A stretch of 45,920 nucleotides of DNA from Dehalococcoidia bacterium. GTDB taxonomy: Bacteria > Chloroflexota > Dehalococcoidia > GIF9 > AB-539-J10. Below the pieces are notes generated by a model, which was given only the letters and a program-made list of their open reading frames with translations, ran no database searches and had not been told where the DNA came from. Below are positions 26,558 through 35,280 of this stretch, piece by piece. The stretch's first letter is position 1, and every line of letters begins with the position of its first letter. Position numbers and translations under genes: made by a program. The stretch covers positions 1 through 45,920 of the forward strand of contig JAFGBN010000064.1 of assembly GCA_016933195.1 (NCBI GenBank), in the 5' to 3' direction.

Positions 26558-27715
26558 TTACAACCCTGTCATTGCCTCAGCAACAAGCTCAGCTATATCT
26601 TTTACCTCGATCGCCTCTGTCTTGTCCATGGAGAGCACGCTATCTCTATAATTTAAGAAGCAATAAGGGCAGGCTAAAGCTATTATCTCTGCACCCTTCT
26701 CAATAGCTTGTTCAACCCTTATATCGGAGAACCTTTCCCCTTTCGGTGTATCCATCCAAATTCTGCCACCACCGCCACCACAACAAAGAGCATCCTCATT
26801 TGAATCAGGAAATTCCATTAATTCTAAACCAGGAATACTCTGTAATACCTTTCTTGGCTCGTCATATATGCCATTGTGCCGTCCCAGATAACAAGGATCA
26901 GAGTAAATCACCTTCTTCTTTATTTCTTTAGAAAAGTTCAACTTCCCTTGGTCAATAAGCGAAGCTAGATATTGAGTGATATGGAGCACCTGGAATTTGC
27001 CTCCGAGCTCAGGATATTCATTCTTAAAGGCATGGTAGCAATGGGGTGAAGAGACGACCACAGTCTTAACGTCGTTGTCGTTAAAAGCAGCAATGTTACT
27101 CTGAGCCAGGCTTTGGAATGTATCTTCATGGCCAGCCTTTCTAATCGCTTCGCCACAACATTTCTCCTCACTACCCAAAATGCCAAAGTCAATCCCTAGC
27201 TTGCTAAGAACAGTGGCGGTAGCTTGAGATATTCTTTTGGCATCAGGATCATAGGCAGGAACACAACAAGGGAAATAGAGTATCTCGGTACCTGGAGTGA
27301 ATCTTTTTACTCCTAATTCCTTAGCCCAATCAGCTCGCTTTTCTGGTTCTTCACCCAGCGGATTACCTACGCCAGCAATATTCTTGGCTGAAATTCGGAG
27401 AGCATCAGAAACAATGCCAATACCTAAGCTAACCACAGCCCGGCGCATAGCCCTCATAATATCGATTATTTCCACCCCACGGGGGCACCTCTGAACACAA
27501 GCTCCACAGGTAGCACAGGCCCAAACATCCTCGCTGCCAAAATCGGTTGCCCCAAGCTGAGCTTCATGGATAATGCGGCGAACTGGGAAACTTCGAACCA
27601 AATTCCAGGGGCAAACAGCAGTACAAGTCCCACACTGGTAACATAATTTTAGAGGTTCACCGCCAGCCTCAAGTATCACATCTGTAGCTTCTTTATAGGG
27701 ACTTAGCACTTCCAT
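26558..27715 (-). CDS. HdrC-HdrB fusion (HdrD-like) iron-sulfur protein
   Basis: 385 residues. The HdrC part has two [4Fe-4S] motifs: C25, C28, C31, C35 and C67, C70, C73, C77. The HdrB part has two CCG domains: FPCCVPAY (C150-C151) with EKCCGE (C186-C187) and SPHC, then DPCYLGR with ALCCGGGGG and CPYC. CCG domains hold the non-cubane clusters that reduce disulfides in heterodisulfide reductase; in relatives they act on other acceptors. It opens the formate operon, followed by the small ORF, mvhD, fdhA and fdhB. A fused HdrCB next to FDH but without a full HdrA is notable. ATG start; no clear promoter identified upstream. Confidence 0.93.
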   Translation of the reverse strand: MEVLSPYKEATDVILEAGGEPLKLCYQCGTCTAVCPWNLVRSFPVRRIIHEAQLGATDFGSEDVWACATCGACVQRCPRGVEIIDIMRAMRRAVVSLGIGIVSDALRISAKNIAGVGNPLGEEPEKRADWAKELGVKRFTPGTEILYFPCCVPAYDPDAKRISQATATVLSKLGIDFGILGSEEKCCGEAIRKAGHEDTFQSLAQSNIAAFNDNDVKTVVVSSPHCYHAFKNEYPELGGKFQVLHITQYLASLIDQGKLNFSKEIKKKVIYSDPCYLGRHNGIYDEPRKVLQSIPGLELMEFPDSNEDALCCGGGGGRIWMDTPKGERFSDIRVEQAIEKGAEIIALACPYCFLNYRDSVLSMDKTEAIEVKDIAELVAEAMTGL

Positions 27716-27964
27716 TTCACCATTAACCTCGTCTTTTCAGAAATTGGCAAAAAAAAGAGGGCTACGGTAAAGGACTTCGCAGCGACTCTTCTTTCTCCAC
27801 AGGGTAGAGTGAAACACGAGCAATAAGCATAACAAGATATCACCCCAAAAAGCAAACTTGAGCCAGAGAGATTGTTTAGCAACTTCTTGAGAAGGTGCCT
27901 TTGACAAAGCTAGCCAGATAATTTCAAAGCTATTATGCTAAAGCAAAAATTTGGAGGCTTAAGC

Positions 27965-28309
27965 ATGACAAAGGTGGGATGTAAAGGAACAAACATGGAC
28001 TCTTTCTTTGGCCGCTTCCTTTACGAGCAGAAGGTGTCCCAAAAGCATTTCCTGAGAAGGCTAAACGAGGTCATAGATTGGGATAGGTTTACAAGGAAAC
28101 TTCTTAGCCCCTACAAAGGCAAGGGAGAGATAGGGCAGGCGCCATACAACCCCACTCTTATTCTAAAGGTGCTTCTTCTCTCTTACCTAGGGAACACCTC
28201 AAAAGAATGATAGCGATACTGGTTAATGGCAGTTTGTCCATCGGCTTCTTCCTAGGAACTTGGTGCTGATGAGAAAGCCCCTATCCATTCCACGCTGACT
28301 CTATTGTAA
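27965..28309 (+). pseudogene. Remnant of an IS5/IS1182-type transposase (N-terminal part)
   Basis: From ATG at 27965 (GGAGG upstream; ATG at 27935 is an alternative) the frame gives FFGRFLYEQKVSQKHFLRRL and LNEVIDWDRFTRK, then APYNPTLILKVLLLSYLGN, typical of the DUF772 N-terminal domain of IS5-group transposases. It stops at 28210. Beyond that, shifted frames still show VNGSLSIGFFLG and LGADEKAPIHSTLTLL up to 28309, so frameshifts and a 3' deletion have destroyed it. No terminal inverted repeats were found. The DDE catalytic region is absent. Confidence 0.8.
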
Positions 28310-28640
28310 GAATAGGTTGATTAACAATGCTGGCACGAAGGCTTACGTTGCTACACCTTCGGCTCGCAATGACAGTAGAGTCGCCAGAGATATCACCCAT
28401 CCATCCCAACCAATTTAAGTGGATATTTGAGTTAGTTGGACTGGTTGGAATTTCTAACCAAATACTGATTGCTGCCGATTGCCAGACTGCTGGTGAAGTG
28501 ACTGGCCTACCTTTCAAGTCTCTACGTCAGAACCGATAACTTTCAACCTTTTGGAGAACATCTCTGTTGGAGGCAAACCTACATAGCTTAAGCCGATGAT
28601 GCAGACTACGAGCTGCTCTGAGTCACATTTAGGCCTCAGT
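28310..28640. other. Non-coding stretch with a REP-like half element
   Basis: At 28331-28373 GGCACGAAGGCTTACGTTGC is followed by ACACCTTCGGCTCGCAATGAC, giving partly self-complementary arms around CGAAGG/CCTTCG and ending in the AATGAC motif seen in dispersed repeats. TGGTT and AACCA flank 28456-28474. No credible gene is seen; open frames here include the repeat and have no ribosome-binding site. Confidence 0.4.
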
Positions 28641-29237
28641 TTAATTTTCGATAGGAAAAGTCAGGTAGGAGCCAAGCATATCCAATTCTGCCTCTAATTG
28701 AGAGGCAAATTGCTCGATATCCAGGGCTTCCACAAAGAAATACAGGCCTGGCCCATATCCACCATAATAGGTGTCCACTTGGTTGGGATAGTCAATCCAT
28801 ACATCCACACTAAATAGATTGGGGGGATGAGTAGTGGATTGTCTTCTATCACCAGTTGATATCTCTGCAGAAATCTTGGCTGTTGATGAGGCTGTCCCTG
28901 CAGCACCGCTTTCAGCTGGGCTGCGAATGGTCAGTCCAAAGTCAGGTTCAATGGGATCAAATGTCATCTCACTCTTCTCACCGCTTGCCAGTTGCCGAAG
29001 CTCCTCAATCAACTTTCTTATATCCTCGAGGACGAGTGCGGTATCTTTTTCACTTTGATATGCAATACAATCGCCTACTCCCAACGTCATACGGTATTTA
29101 ATCCACAGGGTATAGGGCTCACCCAATGGCACTGTTTCTGTGTCAGAATACCCCCTCTCAGAGCTATACTGTTCCCATACCAAGAGCCTTAAATCAAATG
29201 CGCAAGGATATTGTTCATTGTGTGTCAAAGTAGCCAT
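28641..29237 (-). CDS. Hypothetical protein, unknown function
   Basis: 198 residues. The start is well supported: ATG at 29237 with AAGGAGGA 9 bases upstream. N-terminal segment MATLTHNEQYPCAFDLRLLV, middle helix LVLEDIRKLIEELRQLASGE, and a C-terminal beta-rich part VDVWIDYPNQVDTY ending in DIEQFASQLEAELDMLGSYL. No signal peptide, membrane span or known catalytic motif is visible. The general shape (helix of LEELRQL type, then strand-rich part and a terminal helix) is reminiscent of small immunity-like proteins, but that is only an impression. It overlaps the small Cys protein upstream by 23 bases. Confidence 0.7.
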   Translation of the reverse strand: MATLTHNEQYPCAFDLRLLVWEQYSSERGYSDTETVPLGEPYTLWIKYRMTLGVGDCIAYQSEKDTALVLEDIRKLIEELRQLASGEKSEMTFDPIEPDFGLTIRSPAESGAAGTASSTAKISAEISTGDRRQSTTHPPNLFSVDVWIDYPNQVDTYYGGYGPGLYFFVEALDIEQFASQLEAELDMLGSYLTFPIEN

Positions 29238-29349
29238 TCAAATGTCCTCCTTCTTCCCTTAATTTTCTCTCGCACGACTTCTCCCCAGAAATAGAATCAA
29301 TATTTTCACGGCACATTGGGCAGCTATATCCTTTATCAAGATAGCCCAT
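29215..29349 (-). CDS. Small Cys-containing ORF behind the epimerase gene
   Basis: 44 codons: ATG at 29349 lies 13 bases after the epimerase stop, with AGAGGGA 8 bases upstream, and it ends at TGA 29215-29217. The peptide MGYLDKGYSCPMCRENIDSI has a C-x2-C pair and a third Cys later (KSCERKL), which could bind zinc. It overlaps the next gene start, a sign of coupling. It is short, so a spurious ORF cannot be excluded. Confidence 0.45.
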   Translation of the reverse strand: MGYLDKGYSCPMCRENIDSISGEKSCERKLREEGGHLNGYFDTQ

Positions 29350-29362
29350 GTCAAATATCCCT

Positions 29363-30292
29363 CTATCTTCTAATTCCGCTTATGGTTTCCTGCAGCGCTT
29401 GTTCTAGTCCATACCTGGGGTTATAGCCAAGTTCCTCCTTGGCCCTGGAAATATCAGCAAGACTGTGCCTTATATCTCCCGGCCTTGGCTCCTCGTGAAT
29501 CGGTTCAACGTTGTTCCCTACAAGCTTGATGGTGAGCCCAGCCAGCCAGTTTATGCTGGTTTTCTCACCTCTCCCAACATTGAAGACGCCGATGCTATTG
29601 CTTTGGGCCGCCAGAATATTTGCTTCTACTACATCTTTGACGAAGGTGAAATCCCTGGTCTGCTCACCGTCTCCCAAAATAATAGGGGGCTTTCCTTGTG
29701 AAGCTCTAGTTATAAATCTGGGAATAACAGCAGCATATTGGGAATCCGGGTCCTGCCTTGGTCCATAAACATTGAAATATCTGAGATAAATTGTGGGAAG
29801 TCCATAAACTTTCCGAAAGACCTGGCAGTAATATTCTCCAGCAAGCTTGGTTGCAGCATAGGGAGATTGGGGATTTGGCGACATATCCTCCCTCTTGGGA
29901 AGGGTAGGAGTGTCACCATAGATTGATGAGGACGAAGCATAGACCAACTTCTTGACACTGTTATCTCTTGCTGCCATGAGCACATTCAGAGTCCCAGTGA
30001 TGTTTACCTCATGGGAGATGAGAGGCTTTTCTATGCTCCGGGGAACACTGGAAATAGCAGCTTCGTGAAAGATATAGTCGACGCCCCGAAAAAGTTTTTG
30101 AAGCAGCGGAAGGTTGACAATGCTACCCTGGATGAACTCCACATTCTCCTTACTGAGCAATGGTTCTATGTTCCCAATCTTCCCGGTGGAGAGGTCATCG
30201 AGGATAATAACGTGATAATCTCGCCACGCTAGTTCTTCGGCGATATGTGAGCCAATGAAGCCAGCCCCACCAGTAACAACTATCTTCGTCAT
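29363..30292 (-). CDS. NAD-dependent NDP-sugar epimerase (UDP-glucose/UDP-GlcNAc 4-epimerase family)
   Basis: 309 residues, extended short-chain dehydrogenase fold. NAD-binding GGAGFIGS at 8-15; active-site Ser group SSSSIYGD at about 120-126 and catalytic Y145-x3-K149 in SPYAATK; substrate-side motif YFNVYGPRQDP. The preferred sugar cannot be read. It would provide a sugar nucleotide for surface polysaccharide. ATG at 30292. It is followed by the two small unknown genes on the same strand; no other polysaccharide genes are adjacent, although a glycosyltransferase-like gene lies at 40514. Confidence 0.92.
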   Translation of the reverse strand: MTKIVVTGGAGFIGSHIAEELAWRDYHVIILDDLSTGKIGNIEPLLSKENVEFIQGSIVNLPLLQKLFRGVDYIFHEAAISSVPRSIEKPLISHEVNITGTLNVLMAARDNSVKKLVYASSSSIYGDTPTLPKREDMSPNPQSPYAATKLAGEYYCQVFRKVYGLPTIYLRYFNVYGPRQDPDSQYAAVIPRFITRASQGKPPIILGDGEQTRDFTFVKDVVEANILAAQSNSIGVFNVGRGEKTSINWLAGLTIKLVGNNVEPIHEEPRPGDIRHSLADISRAKEELGYNPRYGLEQALQETISGIRR

Positions 30293-30482
30293 TTATTCTC
30301 TGCTTTGCTCCCCGACAGCATGTTATGCCAATCATTATAACCCCAGCAAGCTGGTAATGCCACCAGCGCAAAGGCCATCAAACCCATGATAGGCAATTAA
30401 TAAGGGGTCAACGTCCAGAGCATCAGCATATAGAGATTAGCGTTTTGATTCAAATTCAGCTGAATAGTCAAACTTTCATTAC

Positions 30483-30512
30483 TTGACAAACTAGTAAGAA
30501 AAATCATACAAT
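30483..30512 (+). promoter_or_regulatory. Sigma-70-type promoter of the abrB-macAB genes
   Basis: TTGACA at 30483-30488 and TACAAT at 30507-30512 are separated by 18 bases. The expected transcription start is about 30 bases before the abrB-like ATG at 30550. The region from 30293 to here otherwise shows nothing recognisable. Confidence 0.7.
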
Positions 30513-30549
30513 CCCAAACTTAGAACCAAGCCCATTATGGGAGGAAGAG

Positions 30550-30828
30550 ATGGAACAAGAGGATAAACGTGCAGTGCACAAGTGTTTTGGCTCTGCGGTA
30601 GTTGGACCGCGTGGGCAACTGGTAATTCCCGTAGAGGCACGAAGAGAATTGGGCATAGGTGTTGGCACTAAACTTCTGGCTTTCAATCTCCCCCAGGGAG
30701 AAGGACTACTCTTTGTCAAAGTTGAGGCGGTGGAAGACTTAATTACCATGATGAGCCTCCAGGTCAAAGACTTTACCAAGTTGCTGAGGGAAGCCGAAAC
30801 TGCAAACATAGAGCATGCCGGCAATTGA
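30550..30828 (+). CDS. SpoVT/AbrB-type DNA-binding regulator
   Basis: 92 residues. The swapped-hairpin domain is clear at about residues 13-52: VVGPRGQLVIPVEARRELGI then GTKLLAF. The C-terminal half is helical (EDLITMMSLQVKDFTKLL). Such proteins act as dimeric transition-type regulators or antitoxins. No toxin gene is adjacent; a membrane-fusion protein gene follows after 107 bases, so control of that exporter is plausible. ATG with GGAGGAAGAG upstream and a good promoter. Confidence 0.88.
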   Translation: MEQEDKRAVHKCFGSAVVGPRGQLVIPVEARRELGIGVGTKLLAFNLPQGEGLLFVKVEAVEDLITMMSLQVKDFTKLLREAETANIEHAGN

Positions 30829-30935
30829 AACTAACAACCAAAGCAAAGCTTCTGGTCATTTTGGCTCTACGTTTTAAGGTAGGGTTAGCGATACAATATG
30901 CAGTTTAGAGCAAAACGAAAAGGGGTAAGGGAAAA

Positions 30936-32165
30936 ATGAAGAAATGGCTAGCGCTAATAATAGCAATCAGCTTAGTTAGCACAATATTCACTGGCTGTGC
31001 GCAGTCTGAAACTACAGAGCAGGAGACTGCCGTAGTCACTCGAGGTGATTTAGAGATAGGCGTCACAGTCAGTGGCAATTTAGAAATGCCCCACAAGACG
31101 GATTTATCATTCGGCATCACAGGCATGGTGGCAGAGGTACTGGTAAGCGAGGGAGATAGCGTAGTAGAAGGGCAAGATTTAGCCAGGCTTGATGCCAGTT
31201 CCCTGGAATTGAATGTAGAAGTGGCTCAGGCCAGATATGAAGCAGCTCAGATTGACTATAAAATGGCTGAAAATAAGCTCATGCAAACAATCTATCCTCA
31301 TTACACCAATACTTATTCTACCGATTTACCGGGAGTATGGTTAGTCCTGGATGAAGCTCAAGGTACTCTGGAGGAGGCTCAAAGGCTTCTGGAACAAGGG
31401 GAGACTGAAGAGGCGCAAGTCTTGCTGGATTCAGTCGAGGCGAGCTTAATCAAAGCACAGCAGAAATCGCAATCCAGGCCGTGGGCACTGCCTCTTTCCA
31501 TCAAATTGCTGGAGCTACAAGTAGACCAAGCTAAAATAGCTTTAGATACAGTCGAACTGGAATTAGCCAGCGTCAGGCTAGAGTTGACCAAAGCGGTGAT
31601 TACCGCCTCTTTCAATGGCATCGTGGCCGACGTTATGATAAGTGAGGGACAACAACTTTCAGCTATGACATATGCCAATCCAGCAATCCGCTTAATTGAC
31701 ACCAGTGAGATAAAAATGGATGGCGTTATTGATGAGATAGATATCTCCATGGTAAAGCTAGGCCAGGAGGCAAATATCACCCTGGACGCCTTGCCCGATA
31801 GAGAAATAAAAGGAAAGGTAACCTTTATCTCTCAAGCAGGCACAGTTCAGGCAGGAGTGGTATCGTACGAAAGCACCATAACTTTGGAGAAATGGGATGA
31901 AGAACTCAGAGATAGTATGAGTGCCACTGCTGAAATAGTCATTGAGCGTCGTGACGATGTGTTACTGCTGCCAAACCGGGCTATCCAGGGCAGTCTGGCA
32001 AATCCGAGTGCGGAGGTTGTTACAGGTGAGCAAGTCGAGCAGAGACAGATTACCCTGGGCTTATCTGATGGAATAAACACCGAGGTCTTGTCCGGACTAG
32101 AAGAAGGGGACAGGGTAGTAGTACCTCCTGTGACGCAATTTCCCTCTACGCTATTTGGAAGCTAA
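30936..32165 (+). CDS. Lipoprotein periplasmic adaptor of a MacA/HlyD-type exporter
   Basis: 409 residues. Lipoprotein signal peptide with lipobox FTGC (Cys at about 21). Adaptor layout: barrel-sandwich half VAEVLVSEGDSVVEGQDL, a long alpha-helical hairpin (about residues 90-210, rich in Glu, Gln, Ala), returning lipoyl half FNGIVADVMISEGQQLS, then beta-barrel and membrane-proximal strands. It links the MacB-like ABC pair encoded directly downstream (3 bases and then overlap) to export of a peptide, lipid or antibiotic. In a single-membrane (monoderm) Chloroflexi the role would be at the outer face; substrate unknown. Confidence 0.9.
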   Translation: MKKWLALIIAISLVSTIFTGCAQSETTEQETAVVTRGDLEIGVTVSGNLEMPHKTDLSFGITGMVAEVLVSEGDSVVEGQDLARLDASSLELNVEVAQARYEAAQIDYKMAENKLMQTIYPHYTNTYSTDLPGVWLVLDEAQGTLEEAQRLLEQGETEEAQVLLDSVEASLIKAQQKSQSRPWALPLSIKLLELQVDQAKIALDTVELELASVRLELTKAVITASFNGIVADVMISEGQQLSAMTYANPAIRLIDTSEIKMDGVIDEIDISMVKLGQEANITLDALPDREIKGKVTFISQAGTVQAGVVSYESTITLEKWDEELRDSMSATAEIVIERRDDVLLLPNRAIQGSLANPSAEVVTGEQVEQRQITLGLSDGINTEVLSGLEEGDRVVVPPVTQFPSTLFGS

Positions 32166-32168
32166 CAA

Positions 32169-32825
32169 ATGATTGAGCTGGATAATATAACCAAAGTGTA
32201 TAAAGCAGGCCAGACTGAAGTTCCTGCCCTGCGGACACTGAGCTGCCATATTGAGTCGGGAGAGATGGTATCCATTACAGGGCCATCAGGCTCAGGCAAA
32301 TCCACCCTGATGAACATTCTCGGATGCCTTGATAAACCTACTTCAGGACAATACCGCTTAGACGGAATCGAAGTGAGTAAACTAAGCGACAACAAATTAG
32401 CTGAGATAAGAAATAGAAAGATAGGCTTTGTTTTCCAGAGTTTCAACCTGTTGGCCAGAACTACAGCTCTGGCCAATGTGGAATTGCCGCTTATTTACGG
32501 CGGTGTTCGTAACCGCCGGCAACGAGCTTTACAGGCCTTAGAATCGGTAGGCCTGGCCCATCGAGCTACTCATAAGCCGAGTGAGCTGGCTGGAGGTGAA
32601 CAGCAAAGAGTAGCTATTGCCAGGGCATTAATAAATACTCCATCTCTCATTTTAGCCGATGAACCTACGGGTAATCTTGATACTCAGACTAGCAAGGAAG
32701 TTATGTTACTCTTTCAGCGGTTGAACCAGCAGGGAATAACCATTGTTTTGGTTACTCATGAGCCAGATATCGCCGCTTACACCCAGCGCACCATTAGAAT
32801 CCGGGATGGCCAAATAGAACAATGA
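32169..32825 (+). CDS. ABC transporter ATPase, MacB/LolD type
   Basis: 218 residues, complete ABC ATPase: Walker [11 protein letters not shown] loop FVFQSFNLL, signature [15 protein letters not shown] (LAGGE where LSGGQ is usual), Walker [13 protein letters not shown] and switch His in VTHEPD. Powers the permease encoded next, whose ATG overlaps this stop (ATGA). Same strand and near-zero spacing with the adaptor gene. Confidence 0.95.
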   Translation: MIELDNITKVYKAGQTEVPALRTLSCHIESGEMVSITGPSGSGKSTLMNILGCLDKPTSGQYRLDGIEVSKLSDNKLAEIRNRKIGFVFQSFNLLARTTALANVELPLIYGGVRNRRQRALQALESVGLAHRATHKPSELAGGEQQRVAIARALINTPSLILADEPTGNLDTQTSKEVMLLFQRLNQQGITIVLVTHEPDIAAYTQRTIRIRDGQIEQ

Positions 32826-34069
32826 GACTATGGGATTGCTTTACTACTGCTCTACGTGCCTTGACTGGTAACAAGCTAAGGTCGGTTTTAACCATGCTGG
32901 GCATTTTAATTGGTGTAGCCGCGGTTATTTCTGTAGTATCTCTGGGAAGAACACAGGAGGCCATGACACACGAGGCTTTTGCCTCTCTAGGGTCTAATTT
33001 AATATACGTCATGCCTGGCGCCTCCAGCCACAGTGGGATGGGAGGAACGATGGGCACTGCGCTAACACTAACCATGGAAGATGCTGAGGCGATTGCCTCT
33101 AACGCCCACTCTGTCGCCGCTGTGGCACCGGTGGCGCAGCTTACTGCTCAAATTGCAGCAGGAAGAGAAAATGCCGGGGTTACGGTTGCCGGGATAACCC
33201 CGGAATATCAGTGGGTTAACAACCTTACCATAGCCCAGGGAAGCTTCATCACCGAGCGTGATTACAAAGCAAAGTCGAGAGTGGTGGTATTAGGAAGCCA
33301 ACTGGCTGAAACCCTTTTCGGGCAGCAGTTCGACCCTACGGGTCAGAGCGTACGGGTCAACGGGCGCAAATTCATCGTCATCGGTGTACTGGAAAGCAAA
33401 GGGAGTACCTTTGGATTTGAGGACTTAACGGCATATGCTCCATTATCTACCATTCAGTCCACCTTAGCAGCCCAACAGATAACCAGCTTGGGGCATAGCG
33501 TTCAGGTTATCAGCGTCCGGGCCGGGAGCGAGGACGAGATAGAATCTGCTGAGGAGGAGATTACCAGCATTCTGAGACAGCGTCATCGCATCAGAGAGGG
33601 ACAGGAGGATGACTTCACTGTTATGAGCATGAGTTCTGTGTCACGCATAGCTGACCAAATACTGGGAATAGTCCAACTTGTCCTGGCTGCCATAGCTGGC
33701 ATATCCTTGCTTGTTGGTGGCATTGGTATAATGAACATCATGCTGGTTTCGGTAACTGAGCGCACCAGGGAAATTGGTCTGCGCAAGGCAATAGGAGCCA
33801 AGCGCCGAGACATCTTAACTCAGTTCCTCACTGAAGCTGCCACGCTGAGTCTCTGTGGTGGCGCTATAGGAGTGGGTTTAGGATGGCTTCTGGTTAAGAT
33901 TGCCTCTATCGTAGCGGCAAACATGGGTTTCCCCATCCCCACTATGCTCCCAGGCGACGTCATTGCTCTGGCAGTGGGGGTTTCAATATTCATCGGGCTT
34001 GTTTCTGGTATTTACCCGGCGTTCCGAGGTGCGCGGCTTGACCCCATCGCGTCCCTGCGTCACGAATAG
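32822..34069 (+). CDS. MacB/FtsX-type ABC permease
   Basis: 415 residues. N-terminal membrane helix [20 protein letters not shown], a large extracytoplasmic domain (about 45-280) and three C-terminal helices around [20 protein letters not shown], the [20 protein letters not shown] region and [20 protein letters not shown]. Contains the MacB-family coupling string [20 protein letters not shown]. Forms the inner part of the tripartite exporter with the adaptor and ATPase. Its stop lies 1 base from the end of the convergent folE. Confidence 0.95.
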   Translation: MRLWDCFTTALRALTGNKLRSVLTMLGILIGVAAVISVVSLGRTQEAMTHEAFASLGSNLIYVMPGASSHSGMGGTMGTALTLTMEDAEAIASNAHSVAAVAPVAQLTAQIAAGRENAGVTVAGITPEYQWVNNLTIAQGSFITERDYKAKSRVVVLGSQLAETLFGQQFDPTGQSVRVNGRKFIVIGVLESKGSTFGFEDLTAYAPLSTIQSTLAAQQITSLGHSVQVISVRAGSEDEIESAEEEITSILRQRHRIREGQEDDFTVMSMSSVSRIADQILGIVQLVLAAIAGISLLVGGIGIMNIMLVSVTERTREIGLRKAIGAKRRDILTQFLTEAATLSLCGGAIGVGLGWLLVKIASIVAANMGFPIPTMLPGDVIALAVGVSIFIGLVSGIYPAFRGARLDPIASLRHE

Positions 34070-34070
34070 A

Positions 34071-34637
34071 CTACCTTCCCTGAATTAAGGACAGGAATTC
34101 GGAGCGAGTAATTGCCTTGCTGCGGAAAGTTCCCCTCATCGCTGAGGTTACCACATTCGTCCCCGGTTTTTTGATTCCGCGCATGACCATACACAAGTGT
34201 TCAGCTTGAATAACCACAGCTACGCCATCAGATTGGAGAGCTTCAAAGATAGTGTCAGCAATTTGCAGTGTCATTCTCTCCTGAATCTGGGGCCTCCTGG
34301 CAAATATCTCTACCACCCTGGCCAGCTTACTTATCCCCACAACTCTGCCATCCGCACCAGGAATATAGCCTATATGAGCCACACCGTAAAAGGGAAGCAG
34401 GTGGTGCTCACACATAGAATAGAAAGGTATGTCTTTGAGAACTACCATTTCCTGGTGCCCTATCTCAAAGCCCACTGTTAGCTCAGTTTTAGGGTCAGCA
34501 TCCAGGCCAGAAAAAAGCTCAGCATACATTTCAGCCACTCGCTGTGGAGTATTCTTTATGCCCTCCCTGAGTGGGTCTTCACCGATAGCCTCAATTATGG
34601 AAGTCATTGCCAATCTGATTGCATCTTGATTAATCAT
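34071..34637 (-). CDS. folE: GTP cyclohydrolase I
   Basis: 188 residues, standard FolE-type enzyme. It converts GTP to 7,8-dihydroneopterin triphosphate for folate synthesis; tetrahydrofolate is the C1 carrier used by the MetF enzymes in this window. Zinc ligands C76, H79 and C149 are present ([10 protein letters not shown] and AEHLCM). GVISKLAR-type substrate segment ([12 protein letters not shown]) and RPQIQERMT are intact. The ATG directly follows the TAG of the flavin reductase-like gene, so the two are coupled. Confidence 0.97.
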   Translation of the reverse strand: MINQDAIRLAMTSIIEAIGEDPLREGIKNTPQRVAEMYAELFSGLDADPKTELTVGFEIGHQEMVVLKDIPFYSMCEHHLLPFYGVAHIGYIPGADGRVVGISKLARVVEIFARRPQIQERMTLQIADTIFEALQSDGVAVVIQAEHLCMVMRGIKKPGTNVVTSAMRGTFRSKAITRSEFLSLIQGR

Positions 34638-35204
34638 CTAAATTCCCTTCTTTATAAAGGTTAGGCTATTTTTATCTGTGGTAGCATAAAAATCTGAACC
34701 AAAATAAAGAAGCGGCTTGACCCTCTCCAGGTTGAGAATTCCTTCTCCAGCAAGCGCTTCCTCAAGATAACGCACCGCTACAATCTCACCGACAATCCAA
34801 ATATGGTCACCGTAGGGCTTGCTATCCACAAGTTTGCATTCATAAGCAACATAAGCATCTTTTAATACAGGCACTTTTGTCCTTGCAGGCTTCTCTGTCT
34901 CGATGCCCAACCGTTGAAATTTATCCGTTTCTTGCCCTGAAATGCCACCAACTCGAGCAGCCAGGGAGGCTTTCTCAAAAGGTATAAAGTTAATGCCAAA
35001 CTCTTTGCTTTCAGCAATGAGCCGATAGGTAAATCTGCTAGGCATCATAGAGACACCATAGAGAGGCGGAGTAAAAGAAATCGAGCTATGCCAGGCAGCA
35101 GTCATGGCATCCATTCTATCTTGAACACTTGCAGTAACTATGACCGCCACCTTGGGATAATGGTGGTTGAACTTCCCTATATCTTCTACAACAGCTTTAG
35201 GCAT
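34638..35204 (-). CDS. Flavin reductase-like (FMN-binding split-barrel) protein
   Basis: 188 residues of the flavin reductase/flavoredoxin fold: PKVAVIVTASVQDRMDAMTA, SFTPPLYGVSMMP, SKEFGINFIP, then the return strands YVAYECKLVDSKPYGDH. Such proteins bind FMN and move electrons, or reduce free flavin; the donor here is unknown. ATG at 35204 with GAGGTGAAAG upstream. A near-duplicate of that ribosome-binding site precedes a 12-codon leader frame just before it. folE follows with no gap. Confidence 0.85.
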   Translation of the reverse strand: MPKAVVEDIGKFNHHYPKVAVIVTASVQDRMDAMTAAWHSSISFTPPLYGVSMMPSRFTYRLIAESKEFGINFIPFEKASLAARVGGISGQETDKFQRLGIETEKPARTKVPVLKDAYVAYECKLVDSKPYGDHIWIVGEIVAVRYLEEALAGEGILNLERVKPLLYFGSDFYATTDKNSLTFIKKGI

Positions 35205-35235
35205 AGACTTTCACCTCTTCATTTTGTTTAGCCAT
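35197..35235 (-). other. 12-codon leader frame from a duplicated ribosome-binding site
   Basis: AGAGGTGAAAGTTTATG (start at 35235) and AGAGGTGAAAGTCTATG (start of the flavin reductase gene at 35204) are near copies 31 bases apart. The upstream ATG opens MAKQNEEVKVYA and stops at TAA 35197-35199, just inside the downstream gene. It could be a translated leader or only a duplication scar. Confidence 0.4.
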
Positions 35236-35280
35236 AAACTTTCACCTCTTTATTTTGAGGATATTTGCTCTCTTCAAACG

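Noticed and set aside
28281-28517. 78-codon frame on the - strand
   Set aside because: It runs through a REP-like element beside the transposase remnant and lacks a ribosome-binding site.
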